From contig JAFQSX010000032.1 in the NCBI GenBank assembly GCA_017409345.1, positions 1 through 64,000 of the forward strand: a stretch of 64,000 nucleotides of DNA, written 5' to 3'. The position numbers and the translations under genes are program-made. Under the pieces are notes generated by a model, which was not told where the DNA came from, made no database searches, and was given only the letters and a program-made list of their open reading frames with translations. Shown here in pieces: positions 1 to 7,942 of the stretch. The stretch comes from Muribaculaceae bacterium (GTDB lineage: Bacteria; Bacteroidota; Bacteroidia; Bacteroidales; Muribaculaceae). Every line of letters begins with the position of its first letter. The first letter of the stretch is position 1.

Positions 1-17
1 CTATTAGTAATTTGGCT

Positions 18-70
18 GTCCCTTTGTTTTTCGTAGAAAAATAGGGGGACGAGAATTGCGAATGCAATTC
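18..70. repeat. Two adjacent intergenic hairpins (REP/MITE-like)
   Basis: Two inverted repeats lie side by side. The first pairs 18-32 with 36-50 (GTCCCTTTGTTTTTC against GAAAAATAGGGGGAC, imperfect, 3-nt loop). The second pairs 53-59 with 64-70 (GAATTGC-gaat-GCAATTC, perfect). No coding frame is supported here. The layout resembles small palindromic intergenic elements, but no second copy occurs in this window, so mobility is only a guess. The rest of 71-230 holds nothing I recognise. Confidence 0.35.
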
Positions 71-230
71 GGAGGGGGTTACCATATAACAATCAACTCA
101 TTATGCCGAAAATTGTGCCAACAAAGTTATAATTCCCTTTATTTTTTTGTGCGACAAAAGAAGAATTTACTTTGAGGTTATGTTTTTGCCTCAGTAAGTT
201 AATAATCCCAATTTTGCTACTATTAAAAAC

Positions 231-263
231 GAAAGAGCCGGCAACACGAAGTTGTCGGCTCTC
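231..263 (-). terminator. Rho-independent terminator of the rplM-tsf operon
   Basis: An 11-bp GC-rich stem pairs 235-245 with 251-261 around a 5-nt loop. It starts about 30 nt past the tsf stop. On the minus strand the stem is followed by a short T-rich tract (TTTCGTTTTTA). Confidence 0.8.
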
Positions 264-291
264 TCTATGTTGAGATGTTATGACTACGAGA

Positions 292-1287
292 TTAGTCTAC
301 GTTGAGGTTTACGCGTTTGAAAGAAACAACGTTCAATTCAGGGTCGATTGCTTTCAATGTTTCGCGTACTGATTTTTTGTCTTCGCTTGTTACATCGTCT
401 TGGTTCAACAAACAAACTTCTTTCAAGAATTTGCCAAGGCGACCTTTAGCGATGTTTTGAATCATAGCCTCAGGAAGGTTTGCTGCTTTTTCGGCAGAAA
501 CGGTAGCGATGATTTCTTTAGCCTTAACAACGTCTTCTTCAGTGAGCCATCCTTTAGCCTTGTTGCTTTCCATGTGATCTTCTGAATCAACGTGAGCAGG
601 GTTGATGCCTGCTTTTTTCAATGCAGCATCAACTGCTTTTTGAACTTGTTCGGCTTTAGTTTTTTCGATTGCTACAGCGATTTCTTTTTCTTTAACTTCT
701 TCAGAAACGTTGCATTCGTCAACTGCAAGAGGATTCATTGCAGCAACTTGCATTGCTACGTTTTTGTAAACTTGCTCAGCGATACCTGCTTTGTTGAAAG
801 CAACGAGAGTCGCAAGTTTGTTGCCGAAGTGGTTGTAAGCGATAGTAGCAGGAGCTTCAACATATTCAAATGCGCCGAGTTCCATTTTTTCGCCTGTTTT
901 GCCTGATTCTTCAACGATGAGGTCAGCGATTTTTTGACCGTTGATTTCAAGACCTTTTACATCTTCAATGCTTTTTGCTTTTGCTTCAACTGCTGCAGCA
1001 AGGATTGATTTAGTAAGGCCTACGAAACCTGCGTTTTTAGCAACGAAGTCAGTTTCGCAATTAAGGGCAACAACTGCAGCATATTCGCCAACTGATTGAC
1101 CAAGAACACAACCTTCTGCTGCATTGCGGTCTTCACGTTTAGCGGCAACTGCTTGACCTTTTTTGCGGAGGATTTCAATCGCTTTGTCCATGTCGTTTTC
1201 GGCTTCGGTCAAAGCTTTTTTGCAATCCATCATACCAGCACCTGTCATTTGACGAAGTTTGCTGATTTCTGCCATTGTAACTGCCAT
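292..1287 (-). CDS. tsf: Elongation factor Ts
   Basis: EF-Ts is the guanine nucleotide exchange factor that recycles EF-Tu-GDP in the cytoplasm. The N-terminus (MAEISKLRQMTGAGMMDCKKAL) is the conserved UBA-like domain and TDFVAKN is the EF-Ts signature that contacts EF-Tu. At 331 residues it is longer than the roughly 283 of E. coli, as expected for Bacteroidetes. Start at MAVTMAEI; a start four codons later is possible. It is the last gene of rplM-rpsI-rpsB-tsf, 42 nt after rpsB, and is followed by a strong terminator. Confidence 0.97.
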   Translation of the reverse strand: MAVTMAEISKLRQMTGAGMMDCKKALTEAENDMDKAIEILRKKGQAVAAKREDRNAAEGCVLGQSVGEYAAVVALNCETDFVAKNAGFVGLTKSILAAAVEAKAKSIEDVKGLEINGQKIADLIVEESGKTGEKMELGAFEYVEAPATIAYNHFGNKLATLVAFNKAGIAEQVYKNVAMQVAAMNPLAVDECNVSEEVKEKEIAVAIEKTKAEQVQKAVDAALKKAGINPAHVDSEDHMESNKAKGWLTEEDVVKAKEIIATVSAEKAANLPEAMIQNIAKGRLGKFLKEVCLLNQDDVTSEDKKSVRETLKAIDPELNVVSFKRVNLNVD

Positions 1288-1329
1288 ATCTGTGATATAG
1301 TTTAATGTCGATTAATAAAATGTTTTTAA

Positions 1330-2133
1330 TTAAGCCTCTTCAGTTGCAGGAGCTTCTTCTTCTGCTGATTTAGAGATGCGACGACGAGTGCGTTTTGGAG
1401 CAGCGGCTTCGCCTTCACCTGCAGCAGCAGTGTCAACTTTTTCGGCTTTGCGTTCTTCGATACCTTCTGCCATTGCTGAACATACAGTGTCGAGGATGAT
1501 TTCGATTGATTTAGAAGCATCATCGTTAGCGGGGATTACGAAATCCACGTTTGATGGATCAGAGTTAGTATCTACCATAGCGAATACGGGGATACCAAGG
1601 CGATTTGCTTCTGCAACAGCGATGCGTTCTTTCAATACGTCAACAACGAAAAGTGCTGCTGGAAGACGATTGAGGTCAGCGATTGAACCAAGAGTCTTTT
1701 CAAGTTTAGCACGTTGACGAGTTACTTGAAGTTTTTCGCGTTTTGAAAGGTTGTCAAATGTGCCATCTTTCATCATTTTGTCGATAGATGTCATTTTTTT
1801 AACAGCCTTGCGGATAGTAGGGAAGTTGGTGAGCATACCACCAGGCCAACGTTCGATAACGTATGGCATACCTACTGAAGTTGCTTTATCGGCAATAACT
1901 TGTTTTGCTTGCTTTTTAGTAGCAACGAAAAGCACTTTTTTGCCTGATTTTGCTATGCTCTTAAGTGCAGCAGCGGCTTCTTCAACTTTTGCTGCAGTCT
2001 TGTAGAGGTCGATAATGTGGATACCATTGCGCTCCATGAAAATGTAAGGAGCCATAGCAGGATTCCATTTTCTTTTTAGGTGACCGAAATGGCAACCTGC
2101 TTCGAGAAGTTGTTCAAATGTAGGTGTTGACAT
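1330..2133 (-). CDS. rpsB: 30S ribosomal protein S2
   Basis: Protein S2 of the small ribosomal subunit, which binds late in 30S assembly and helps recruit S1. The conserved start MSTPTFEQLLEAGCHFGH, the block RWNPAMAPYIF-like segment and the PGGMLTNF motif identify it. The open frame extends 14 codons upstream, but that segment is Asn/Ile-rich and unlike S2, so I start at the ATG ending at 2133 (267 residues). The C-terminus has an Ala/Glu-rich tail with an Arg cluster, a lineage extension. It pairs with tsf downstream as in most bacteria. Confidence 0.96.
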   Translation of the reverse strand: MSTPTFEQLLEAGCHFGHLKRKWNPAMAPYIFMERNGIHIIDLYKTAAKVEEAAAALKSIAKSGKKVLFVATKKQAKQVIADKATSVGMPYVIERWPGGMLTNFPTIRKAVKKMTSIDKMMKDGTFDNLSKREKLQVTRQRAKLEKTLGSIADLNRLPAALFVVDVLKERIAVAEANRLGIPVFAMVDTNSDPSNVDFVIPANDDASKSIEIILDTVCSAMAEGIEERKAEKVDTAAAGEGEAAAPKRTRRRISKSAEEEAPATEEA

Positions 2134-2256
2134 TTTTTTAATAATGTTGTTTACGTTCTTAATAATTACAATCAATGAGTAGGGAACGTGTCCATCTCAA
2201 AGATTTAGATACTAAACACTTTATAATATATCGGTGCAAATAATGCACCAAAAATA

Positions 2257-2643
2257 TTAACGTTTTGAGAATTGGAAGCGTTTGCGTGCTTTTGGTTGAC
2301 CTGGTTTCTTGCGTTCCACTGAACGAGGGTCGCGAGTCATGAAACCTTCGGCGCGTAAAGCAGGCTTATCTTCTGGGTTGATTTTTACAAGAGCGCGAGC
2401 GATAGCAAGACGAAGTGCTTCTGCTTGGCCTTTGTAACCACCACCATCAAGATTTACATTGATGTCGTATTTTTCTACTGCATCAAGAGTCAAGAGTGGT
2501 TGTTTTACGATATATTGAAGTATAGAAGAAGGGAAATATACTTCGATAGGGCGCTTGTTAATGGTGATTGAACCATTGCCTTCTTTAACGATTACTCGTG
2601 CGATGGCAGCCTTACGACGGCCTACTGCGTTAACTGTTTCCAT
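2257..2643 (-). CDS. rpsI: 30S ribosomal protein S9
   Basis: S9 of the small subunit; its C-terminal tail reaches toward the P-site tRNA. The protein has 128 residues with the family blocks GRRKAAIARV near the start, GGGYKGQAEALRLAIARAL in the middle and the terminal KARKRFQFSKR, where the last Lys-Arg is the conserved tRNA-contacting end. It lies 7 nt after rplM. A small hairpin (2233-2249, GGTGCA/TGCACC) sits in the 123-nt gap before rpsB. Confidence 0.97.
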   Translation of the reverse strand: METVNAVGRRKAAIARVIVKEGNGSITINKRPIEVYFPSSILQYIVKQPLLTLDAVEKYDINVNLDGGGYKGQAEALRLAIARALVKINPEDKPALRAEGFMTRDPRSVERKKPGQPKARKRFQFSKR

Positions 2644-2650
2644 ACTTCAA

Positions 2651-3130
2651 TTATTTAATTGTGTTGATATCAATTACTTTTGGGTTTTGAGCAGCATGTG
2701 GGTGCTCTGGTCCGTTATACACGTGAAGGTTGCCAATGATGCGACGACCGAGACGGTTTTTAGGAAGCATACCTTTCATAACTTGGAGATACAATGGGTG
2801 ATATCCAGGTTTGATGTGCTTGTTGTAAGATTTCTTAATAAGAATCTCAGGAGTTGCTTCGCGTTGACCACCGGGGTAACCTGTGTAACGAAGGTAAGTT
2901 TTGTCAGTCATCTTTTTGCCTGTAAGAACGATTTTTTCGGCATTGATGATGATTACATTGTCACCACATTCTACGTTAGGAGAATATGTGGGTTTGTGCT
3001 TGCCACGAAGAATTTTCGCAACTTTAGCGCAAAGACGACCAAGAACTTGGTCAGTTGCATCGATAACGACCCATTCGCGTTCTACGCTTTGAGCGTTAGG
3101 TGATACGGTTTTGTAACTTAAAGTATCCAC
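2651..3130 (-). CDS. rplM: 50S ribosomal protein L13
   Basis: L13 of the large subunit, an early assembly protein. At 159 residues it is slightly longer than the E. coli form (142). Family blocks visible are WVVIDATDQVLGRLCAKVAKILRGK, GDNVIIINAEKI, YTGYPGG and GMLPKNRLGR. It is the first gene of the operon, with a good promoter about 110 nt upstream (3243-3274). Confidence 0.97.
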   Translation of the reverse strand: MDTLSYKTVSPNAQSVEREWVVIDATDQVLGRLCAKVAKILRGKHKPTYSPNVECGDNVIIINAEKIVLTGKKMTDKTYLRYTGYPGGQREATPEILIKKSYNKHIKPGYHPLYLQVMKGMLPKNRLGRRIIGNLHVYNGPEHPHAAQNPKVIDINTIK

Positions 3131-3242
3131 GTTTAAATGTTTGATTAATAGTTAAATAAATTGACCGCAAAAATGCCGATACTCGGCCAGAAGTATCGTC
3201 ATATTGACATGTCGGGGTTATTAATTGGACATAATCGGACTG

Positions 3243-3274
3243 CAAAGGTACAAATTTATTTGCTTATAATCAAA
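3243..3274 (-). promoter_or_regulatory. Promoter of rplM operon
   Basis: On the minus strand TTTG (3271-3274) is followed after 20 nt by TACCTTTG (3243-3250). This matches the Bacteroidetes primary sigma consensus TTTG-N19-21-TAnnTTTG exactly. Confidence 0.85.
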
Positions 3275-3299
3275 GATTTTGAGAAAAAAGTTTGTGTGT

Positions 3300-3337
3300 A
3301 TGAAAAAGGACTGCTTCAAAAATAATTGAGGCAGTCC
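3300..3337 (-). terminator. Terminator of the GntR/ABC operon
   Basis: A 12-bp stem with one wobble pairs 3308-3319 with 3326-3337 (GGACTGC.. against ..GCAGTCC). On the minus strand it is followed by TTTTT. It lies about 50 nt past the last gene of the operon. Confidence 0.8.
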
Positions 3338-3387
3338 ATGTGAAATATATCAGAAATATTATGTGTCGGAATATTGATGAAATTAGA

Positions 3388-4023
3388 TTAATAACTCTTC
3401 TCTTCTACGATGTGATAATTGACCATTCTCCAATTATTAGCATCGCCAATAAATGAATATTCGAGAATATTTGAGTTGATAAAAGATATTCTTGCCATTT
3501 TGCCAATGATTAGTTTGTTGATGTTGCAGTTGTTTAATTCAAAGTCCCCCTCTATAATTGAAAGAGAATCAAGAGTCATCTCAGATATAGTTACGCAATT
3601 ATTAGAGTAGTCGTGTATGTGTTTTACGGAATCAGCCGATATATGTATGCATGTTCGGGCAATGTCGCTATAATTAAAATCAGAGTCATAAGGGATGCTG
3701 ATTTTGATTTTTAGTGAGTCTCCTATAGTTTTGAATGAGACGTATTTTTTTATTTTTTTGGCAATGTGTATTCCAGGAGTATTTTTGTTATAGGTTGGTG
3801 TTAAAACTATTTTGGGGCGATAGTATGAGTCAGAAGAGTCGGATATCGCAATGTGGGTGGTAGTTGGAGGGATAGGATTAAAAGTGTTATCTAATACAAT
3901 AGTGTCCATTGTATTATAATTGCCGGTGTAGTGTTCTTCTTTGTGGTTAATGCCAAAGATGACAATGGATATGCACCATAGAAGGGTTGTGGTGAAAATT
4001 AATATTTTTGTTGTAGTTTTCAT
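3388..4023 (-). CDS. Hypothetical membrane-anchored protein of the GntR/ABC operon
   Basis: Unrecognised 211-residue protein. The start at 4023 is chosen because it overlaps the GntR stop by ATGA; the open frame runs 9 codons further upstream inside gntR. Residues about 4-24 form one hydrophobic segment (signal anchor). The rest is predicted to be outside the membrane, and its second half looks like a short beta-solenoid (repeated short hydrophobic strands such as VTISEMTLDSLSIIEGDFELN), somewhat like DUF2807 adhesin-type proteins. Translational coupling to the regulator suggests a job in the same envelope response; that is inference. Confidence 0.8.
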   Translation of the reverse strand: MKTTTKILIFTTTLLWCISIVIFGINHKEEHYTGNYNTMDTIVLDNTFNPIPPTTTHIAISDSSDSYYRPKIVLTPTYNKNTPGIHIAKKIKKYVSFKTIGDSLKIKISIPYDSDFNYSDIARTCIHISADSVKHIHDYSNNCVTISEMTLDSLSIIEGDFELNNCNINKLIIGKMARISFINSNILEYSFIGDANNWRMVNYHIVEEKSY

Positions 4024-4400
4024 TTTTTCAAAGTTTTGTGGTTGTTGCAATATTCTTTGTAAAGGCTTGTCAATCTTTCGCTATCAATACCAAGTGTGAG
4101 CAGTTGGCGAAAGAAGTATTCTATTTCGTTGTTAAGGAATGATTCTTGTTTCATGTTTAGAACTTTTTTCTTTGCGTCGGGGCTAATGAAGTAGCCTATG
4201 CCTCGACGATTATAAATGATGTCGATATTTTGAAGTAACTCGTATGTGCGCATCACGGTGTTGGCGTTGACTTCCACGGTTGCTGCATATTCTCTAACGG
4301 AAGGTATGCGGTCGTGGTCGCTGTACTTGCCAAGTATGATGTCATCGCATATGCGATCGGCGAGTTGTTGGAATATGGGTTTGTTTTCTTGAAAATTCAT
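4020..4400 (-). CDS. GntR-family regulator, YtrA type
   Basis: A 126-residue transcription factor with an N-terminal winged helix (about residues 8-75: IFQQLADRICDDIILGKY, RIPSVREYAATVEVNANTVMRTYELL, GIGYFIS) and only a short helical C-terminal part. This is the layout of the YtrA subfamily, which usually represses a linked ABC transporter. It lies 11 nt after the permease gene and overlaps the next gene by 4 nt. A palindrome at 6185-6200, next to the operon promoter, is its likely binding site, which would give autorepression. Confidence 0.93.
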   Translation of the reverse strand: MNFQENKPIFQQLADRICDDIILGKYSDHDRIPSVREYAATVEVNANTVMRTYELLQNIDIIYNRRGIGYFISPDAKKKVLNMKQESFLNNEIEYFFRQLLTLGIDSERLTSLYKEYCNNHKTLKK

Positions 4401-4411
4401 ATATGCTGGGG

Positions 4412-5317
4412 TTACATTCGTTGGATGATTTCTGATTCTTTGAGCCGGTAATATGCTAATGTGAAGCAGAATATTGATGCGATGGCCAATGCAAGTAGAA
4501 CTATCGTAATTGATATTGTTGCGTCGTCAAAAATTAATTCAAATAAAGGGTCTTTTGCTAAAATGCTCATTGCTAACAGTAAATTAGAAAAGAAGATGGC
4601 TGATAATGCTCCAAATGTTTTTACAAATGAAAATCGAGGCCATATTGTACTCCCAAGGAAGAATAATGAAGTAGAGAACATTGTTATGAGTAAATATAGG
4701 TTGACCGGGTTGACTGCAAAAGTGTTATAAAAATTAGAGTCAAATAATAATTCTACTATATAATGACTTGGTATCATCTGGATGATGCCATACCCGGTGT
4801 ATATTGCGGAAAAAATGAGGAATCGTACAAAATCGGCAATTATGCATCCTATAATAAATATTATAGATGTTCCGAATATGTAGATTATGAATTGTGAGAT
4901 ATATTTTTCGAGTGTCGTTGCCGGTGTCATTAGAAATGAGATCTTTTTTCTTTTAGATGACATTCCTTCAAATGCAAATGATGCACTTAGTGCCATTGTT
5001 ATTGGGAACGCAAATAAGAAAAAGATAATAGAATCATTGATGGCATGGTCGGTTGGGACACCATTAATCTGGAGATTATAATCATGATAACATTCATAGG
5101 CGATTGGGGTGTATTTGCCGGAAGGGCTATTGTCAATTTCTTCGGTGATATTCTCGTAATGGTAATTGTTGCTCACTCCAATAAATAGGGTCGCTGAAGT
5201 TAAAATTGCAATTAGTATTATACTCCGAAGGATTAATACTTTTCGTTTCTCAAAAAACTCTTTCTTGAGAAGTTGAGAGATGCGAGTAAATGATATGTTG
5301 TCAGATAAAGATTTCAT
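4412..5317 (-). CDS. ABC-2-like transporter permease subunit
   Basis: A 301-residue integral membrane protein with about six hydrophobic segments: one after an amphipathic N-terminus (LILRSIILIAILTSATLFIG), several in the middle (FFLFAFPITMALSASFAF, FIIYIFGTSIIFIIGCII) and two to three near the C-terminus. A cytoplasmic loop with GMSSKRKKISFLMTPATTLEKY is typical of these Bacteroidetes ABC-2-like permeases. Its ATG overlaps the ATPase stop by ATGA, so the two are translationally coupled. The substrate is unknown; YtrA-linked exporters often respond to cell-envelope antibiotics, which is only an analogy here. Confidence 0.85.
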   Translation of the reverse strand: MKSLSDNISFTRISQLLKKEFFEKRKVLILRSIILIAILTSATLFIGVSNNYHYENITEEIDNSPSGKYTPIAYECYHDYNLQINGVPTDHAINDSIIFFLFAFPITMALSASFAFEGMSSKRKKISFLMTPATTLEKYISQFIIYIFGTSIIFIIGCIIADFVRFLIFSAIYTGYGIIQMIPSHYIVELLFDSNFYNTFAVNPVNLYLLITMFSTSLFFLGSTIWPRFSFVKTFGALSAIFFSNLLLAMSILAKDPLFELIFDDATISITIVLLALAIASIFCFTLAYYRLKESEIIQRM

Positions 5318-6168
5318 AATTGTGATGAATTAGGATTAAAATATTCTTTAACAATATGTGGTTTTTCAATTGCAAGATTAAATAAGGTCTCAAGATTTAT
5401 ATCGCTTTCAAGTTTATTGGTGTTGGGTAGTATGGCTGATGTTCCATAAATTGTGCTATGTGAATAGAGCACTTCGGGTATTGCTTGATTGGAATCGACG
5501 TTGGTAAAATATAAGTTTTTTGATATTTCATTGATGTCATGGTTGAGTAATACCTCGTTGTCGTTAATAATTATGATGTGGTCGAGAAGTTGGTCAATGT
5601 CGCGCACTTGGTGTGTGGAGATTATGATGTTTCGTTCTTCACTCATGCCCGCTGCAATGAATTTGCGAAACTGACTTTTGCCTGGGATGTCAAGACCATT
5701 AGTGGGCTCGTCCATGAGGATAAGAGAAGTGTTGGTCGCAAGGGCAAATGACATATACGCTTTTTTCTTTTGTCCCATAGATAATGATCCGAGATTGAGA
5801 TCTAAAGTCATGTCAAATAGATGAAGATAGCGAATCATGTCGTCAATGCTAAATCGAGGATAGAGTGGGGCATTGGTTTTTACAAACTCTAAAAGGGAAA
5901 TTGATGGTAGATCAAATTCTTCGGGAATAATGAAAATCTCTTGAAGAGTCTTTGGTAATCGGCGACGAGTGTTGGTGCCGTTGAATAATACTTCTCCGCT
6001 TTTAGGAGTCAGTAATCCCGAAATAAGATAAAGTAGTGTAGATTTGCCGGCTCCATTCTTGCCAAGCAGTCCGCTGACCTTTCCTTTGTCGATATTGATG
6101 GAAAAGTCGGATAGTACAGCAGGTTTCTTTCGGCTGTAACTAAAGGTTAAATTTTTTACTTCAATCAT
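5314..6168 (-). CDS. ABC transporter ATP-binding protein
   Basis: Cytoplasmic ATPase that powers the neighbouring permease. Walker A is GKNGAGKST (residues 36-44), the signature LSMGQ is at 129-133, Walker B LILMDE at 149-154 and the switch His is H186 (STHQVRD). I start at the ATG ending at 6168, which gives MIEVKNLTFSY, the usual beginning of the family. The frame runs 12 codons further up, but those would cross the likely transcription start and the operator. First gene of the operon ATPase-permease-GntR-hypothetical. Confidence 0.93.
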   Translation of the reverse strand: MIEVKNLTFSYSRKKPAVLSDFSINIDKGKVSGLLGKNGAGKSTLLYLISGLLTPKSGEVLFNGTNTRRRLPKTLQEIFIIPEEFDLPSISLLEFVKTNAPLYPRFSIDDMIRYLHLFDMTLDLNLGSLSMGQKKKAYMSFALATNTSLILMDEPTNGLDIPGKSQFRKFIAAGMSEERNIIISTHQVRDIDQLLDHIIIINDNEVLLNHDINEISKNLYFTNVDSNQAIPEVLYSHSTIYGTSAILPNTNKLESDINLETLFNLAIEKPHIVKEYFNPNSSQL

Positions 6169-6184
6169 AATGTGTGAGTGTATT

Positions 6185-6200
6185 AGTGTAATAGTACACT
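6185..6200. promoter_or_regulatory. Candidate YtrA/GntR operator
   Basis: Perfect 6-bp arms AGTGTA and TACACT are separated by 4 nt (minus strand AGTGTACTATTACACT). The spacing fits the GntR-type rule GT-N-TA-N-AC. The palindrome begins 1 nt downstream of the -7 element, so bound repressor would block initiation. Assignment to the GntR gene of this operon is inference. Confidence 0.6.
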
Positions 6201-6201
6201 G

Positions 6202-6234
6202 CAAAGATAGCGATTGCTTTCTTGATAAAACAAA
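6202..6234 (-). promoter_or_regulatory. Promoter of the GntR/ABC operon
   Basis: On the minus strand TTTG (6231-6234), 21 nt, TATCTTTG (6202-6209): an exact match to the Bacteroidetes consensus. Transcription would start within the palindrome at 6185-6200. Confidence 0.8.
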
Positions 6235-6291
6235 TGAAAGAGAAAATTTAACACAATTTTAACCAATGTAATATTGGAGAAGATAAAAGAG

Positions 6292-6326
6292 ATGAGTCTC
6301 TGCAAAATTATTTTGCAGAGACTCAT
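6292..6326 (-). terminator. Terminator after the two-lipoprotein operon
   Basis: A perfect inverted repeat with 17-bp arms around position 6309 lies about 20 nt past the stop of the lipoprotein gene. The minus-strand tail (CTCTTTTATCTT) is moderately T-rich. Confidence 0.75.
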
Positions 6327-6348
6327 TCATTATTGAATTTAGAAGTGT

Positions 6349-7314
6349 TTATTCTTCTTTGATTAGATTGAATTTTGTTGAAATCTCTTTTTGCTCAATT
6401 GCTTGGCGAAGGTTGAATCGTTTCTTTTGAGTAATGTATCCAGATTTTTCGCAAATAACTTCGATTTGAACATTTCCGGAGTTGTTAAATGTGAGGCCTT
6501 TGATGTCAAATGTTTCGGTCGTTTCATAAGGGGTTGTTCCTACATAATTTTGATTTGTGTTTTTTACATCAGAAGTAGAAGATACAACACGAGTATAAAC
6601 ATCGGCGCCTCTTGGAGATGATTCAATAAACCAGCGAATAACAGTGCTTTCAAGTGCAGTGTTTCCTTCTCCCGTTACTTGTTTGTTTTTCTCAAGGGCA
6701 GGATTGTCTGCTTTTTTTAAGAAGAATGCGATTCTGTCCCAGTCAATATCTTCAAGGGCTGTTGCAAAAGCATTGTTAATTGCTTGAGATGCCAAAGCTG
6801 AATTTTTGCTGGAACCACTTACATTTGCTCTTCCTGCTGCAGTAACATTTGGGTAAACTTGTTTCCGATTGTTGTCGTGAACTTCAATGCCAAGTTGAAC
6901 TAATCCCGACCAACCAATTCCTGAAAGATAACTAATATTATATTCTTTAATAGTTATAGATAAAAAGTAGTCGGTGGCAATATCTGCGTCAAGGTTAAAT
7001 CCCATGTTGCGCATATATCTACGAGTGCTTTCTGATACAAATGAAGATACATCTGGATATATCGTTGTTCTAGGCGTAGATGTTACGCTTGCGTCGTAGA
7101 TGTTTAATATTTTATTACTAGCACGAGCATCTGTTACTTTTAGTCTGATTCCATAGTCTAAGTTGACAAATCTATTGGGCTCGCCATCTTTTGCGAGATT
7201 TAATCTTATGTCAAGGGTGGTGGGTTGTTGTACGATGACTTTCTTTGAACCACCGCAAGATTGTATTGATAAGGCAATGCAGATTGCTAGTATGTATTTT
7301 ATTATTGTTCTCAT
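6349..7314 (-). CDS. Lipoprotein with C-terminal PEGA-like domain
   Basis: A 321-residue lipoprotein: N-terminal signal with lipobox IQSC (Cys about residue 20). The middle region (IRLKVTDARASNKILNIYD to about residue 200) resembles YajG-like outer membrane lipoproteins. The last 90 residues look like a PEGA-type beta domain (SSPRGADVYTRV, YVGTTPYE, CEKSGYITQKKRFNL). It lies 5 nt after a second lipoprotein gene and is probably cotranscribed. No function is known to me; assembly or anchoring in the cell envelope is inference. Confidence 0.85.
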   Translation of the reverse strand: MRTIIKYILAICIALSIQSCGGSKKVIVQQPTTLDIRLNLAKDGEPNRFVNLDYGIRLKVTDARASNKILNIYDASVTSTPRTTIYPDVSSFVSESTRRYMRNMGFNLDADIATDYFLSITIKEYNISYLSGIGWSGLVQLGIEVHDNNRKQVYPNVTAAGRANVSGSSKNSALASQAINNAFATALEDIDWDRIAFFLKKADNPALEKNKQVTGEGNTALESTVIRWFIESSPRGADVYTRVVSSTSDVKNTNQNYVGTTPYETTETFDIKGLTFNNSGNVQIEVICEKSGYITQKKRFNLRQAIEQKEISTKFNLIKEE

Positions 7315-7319
7315 ATTAA

Positions 7320-7856
7320 TTATTTAGAAGTTTTAAGTTTTACTAATTTTGCAGTGACTGTTGTTTTGAAAATAATCTCATCTCCTATCTGTTCTGCCTT
7401 AGTGGAAATGATAGGCTCGATTAATCCGTCAGCTCCATATTGTTGAGCGGTGTTTATTGCACGATATGAAGCGAGTCTGATTGCTAACTCTTCGGGATTG
7501 AATATCTCAAAATTAGTTCGATTATAAGTGTTATTAAGATATCCAAGACGAACTACTCCACTATATTTTTTAAGAGTTAATCCAAAGCCGGGATCTTCGT
7601 AGTATAGGGAAAATTCACCAGTGCCTTCATGAATTTCTCCTTTCTTTTTTTTGATAATGGCTTTAATTACTGCATCACTACTAATTGTATTTAGGATTTG
7701 ATAGTCTCCGTTTTCTAAGTTTAGTTCGTTAAGAGATACAGAATTTACAGTGTTAATGGCATTAGGAACAATATAAGTTTTTCTAGCGGAGCCACATGAT
7801 GAAATTGCAAAAGCCGCAATTGCTATAATAATGCTATAAAAGAATGATTTAGTCAT
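7320..7856 (-). CDS. Small lipoprotein, function unknown
   Basis: A 178-residue lipoprotein: signal segment with lipobox ISSC (Cys about residue 21), then an alpha/beta region ending in TAQQYGADGLIEPIISTKAEQIGDEIIFKTTVTAKLVKL. The motif A..YGADGLIEP is common in small Bacteroidetes lipoproteins that contain a dodecin/YbjQ-like fold; I do not assign a family. It is the upstream gene of the lipoprotein pair. The 5-prime region contains a structured RNA on the same strand (7943-8097) and no clear promoter between that RNA and the start codon, so the RNA may lie in its leader. Confidence 0.8.
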   Translation of the reverse strand: MTKSFFYSIIIAIAAFAISSCGSARKTYIVPNAINTVNSVSLNELNLENGDYQILNTISSDAVIKAIIKKKKGEIHEGTGEFSLYYEDPGFGLTLKKYSGVVRLGYLNNTYNRTNFEIFNPEELAIRLASYRAINTAQQYGADGLIEPIISTKAEQIGDEIIFKTTVTAKLVKLKTSK

Positions 7857-7942
7857 AGTGTTTACGTTTATTGTTTTAGTTTATTGGCCATTAGGCCTAT
7901 TATTTGTTGTAAATTAAGGTCCGGTTTTTTGATGTGTAGACA

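Noticed and set aside
1376-1717. Antisense open frames in tsf, rpsB, rpoB, tuf and the protease
   Set aside because: Shadows of strongly biased codons in highly expressed genes; no family resemblance or start context.
2134-2256. rpsB leader as an autoregulatory RNA
   Set aside because: Only one weak 6-bp hairpin is visible; nothing matches a known S2 leader, so no call was made.
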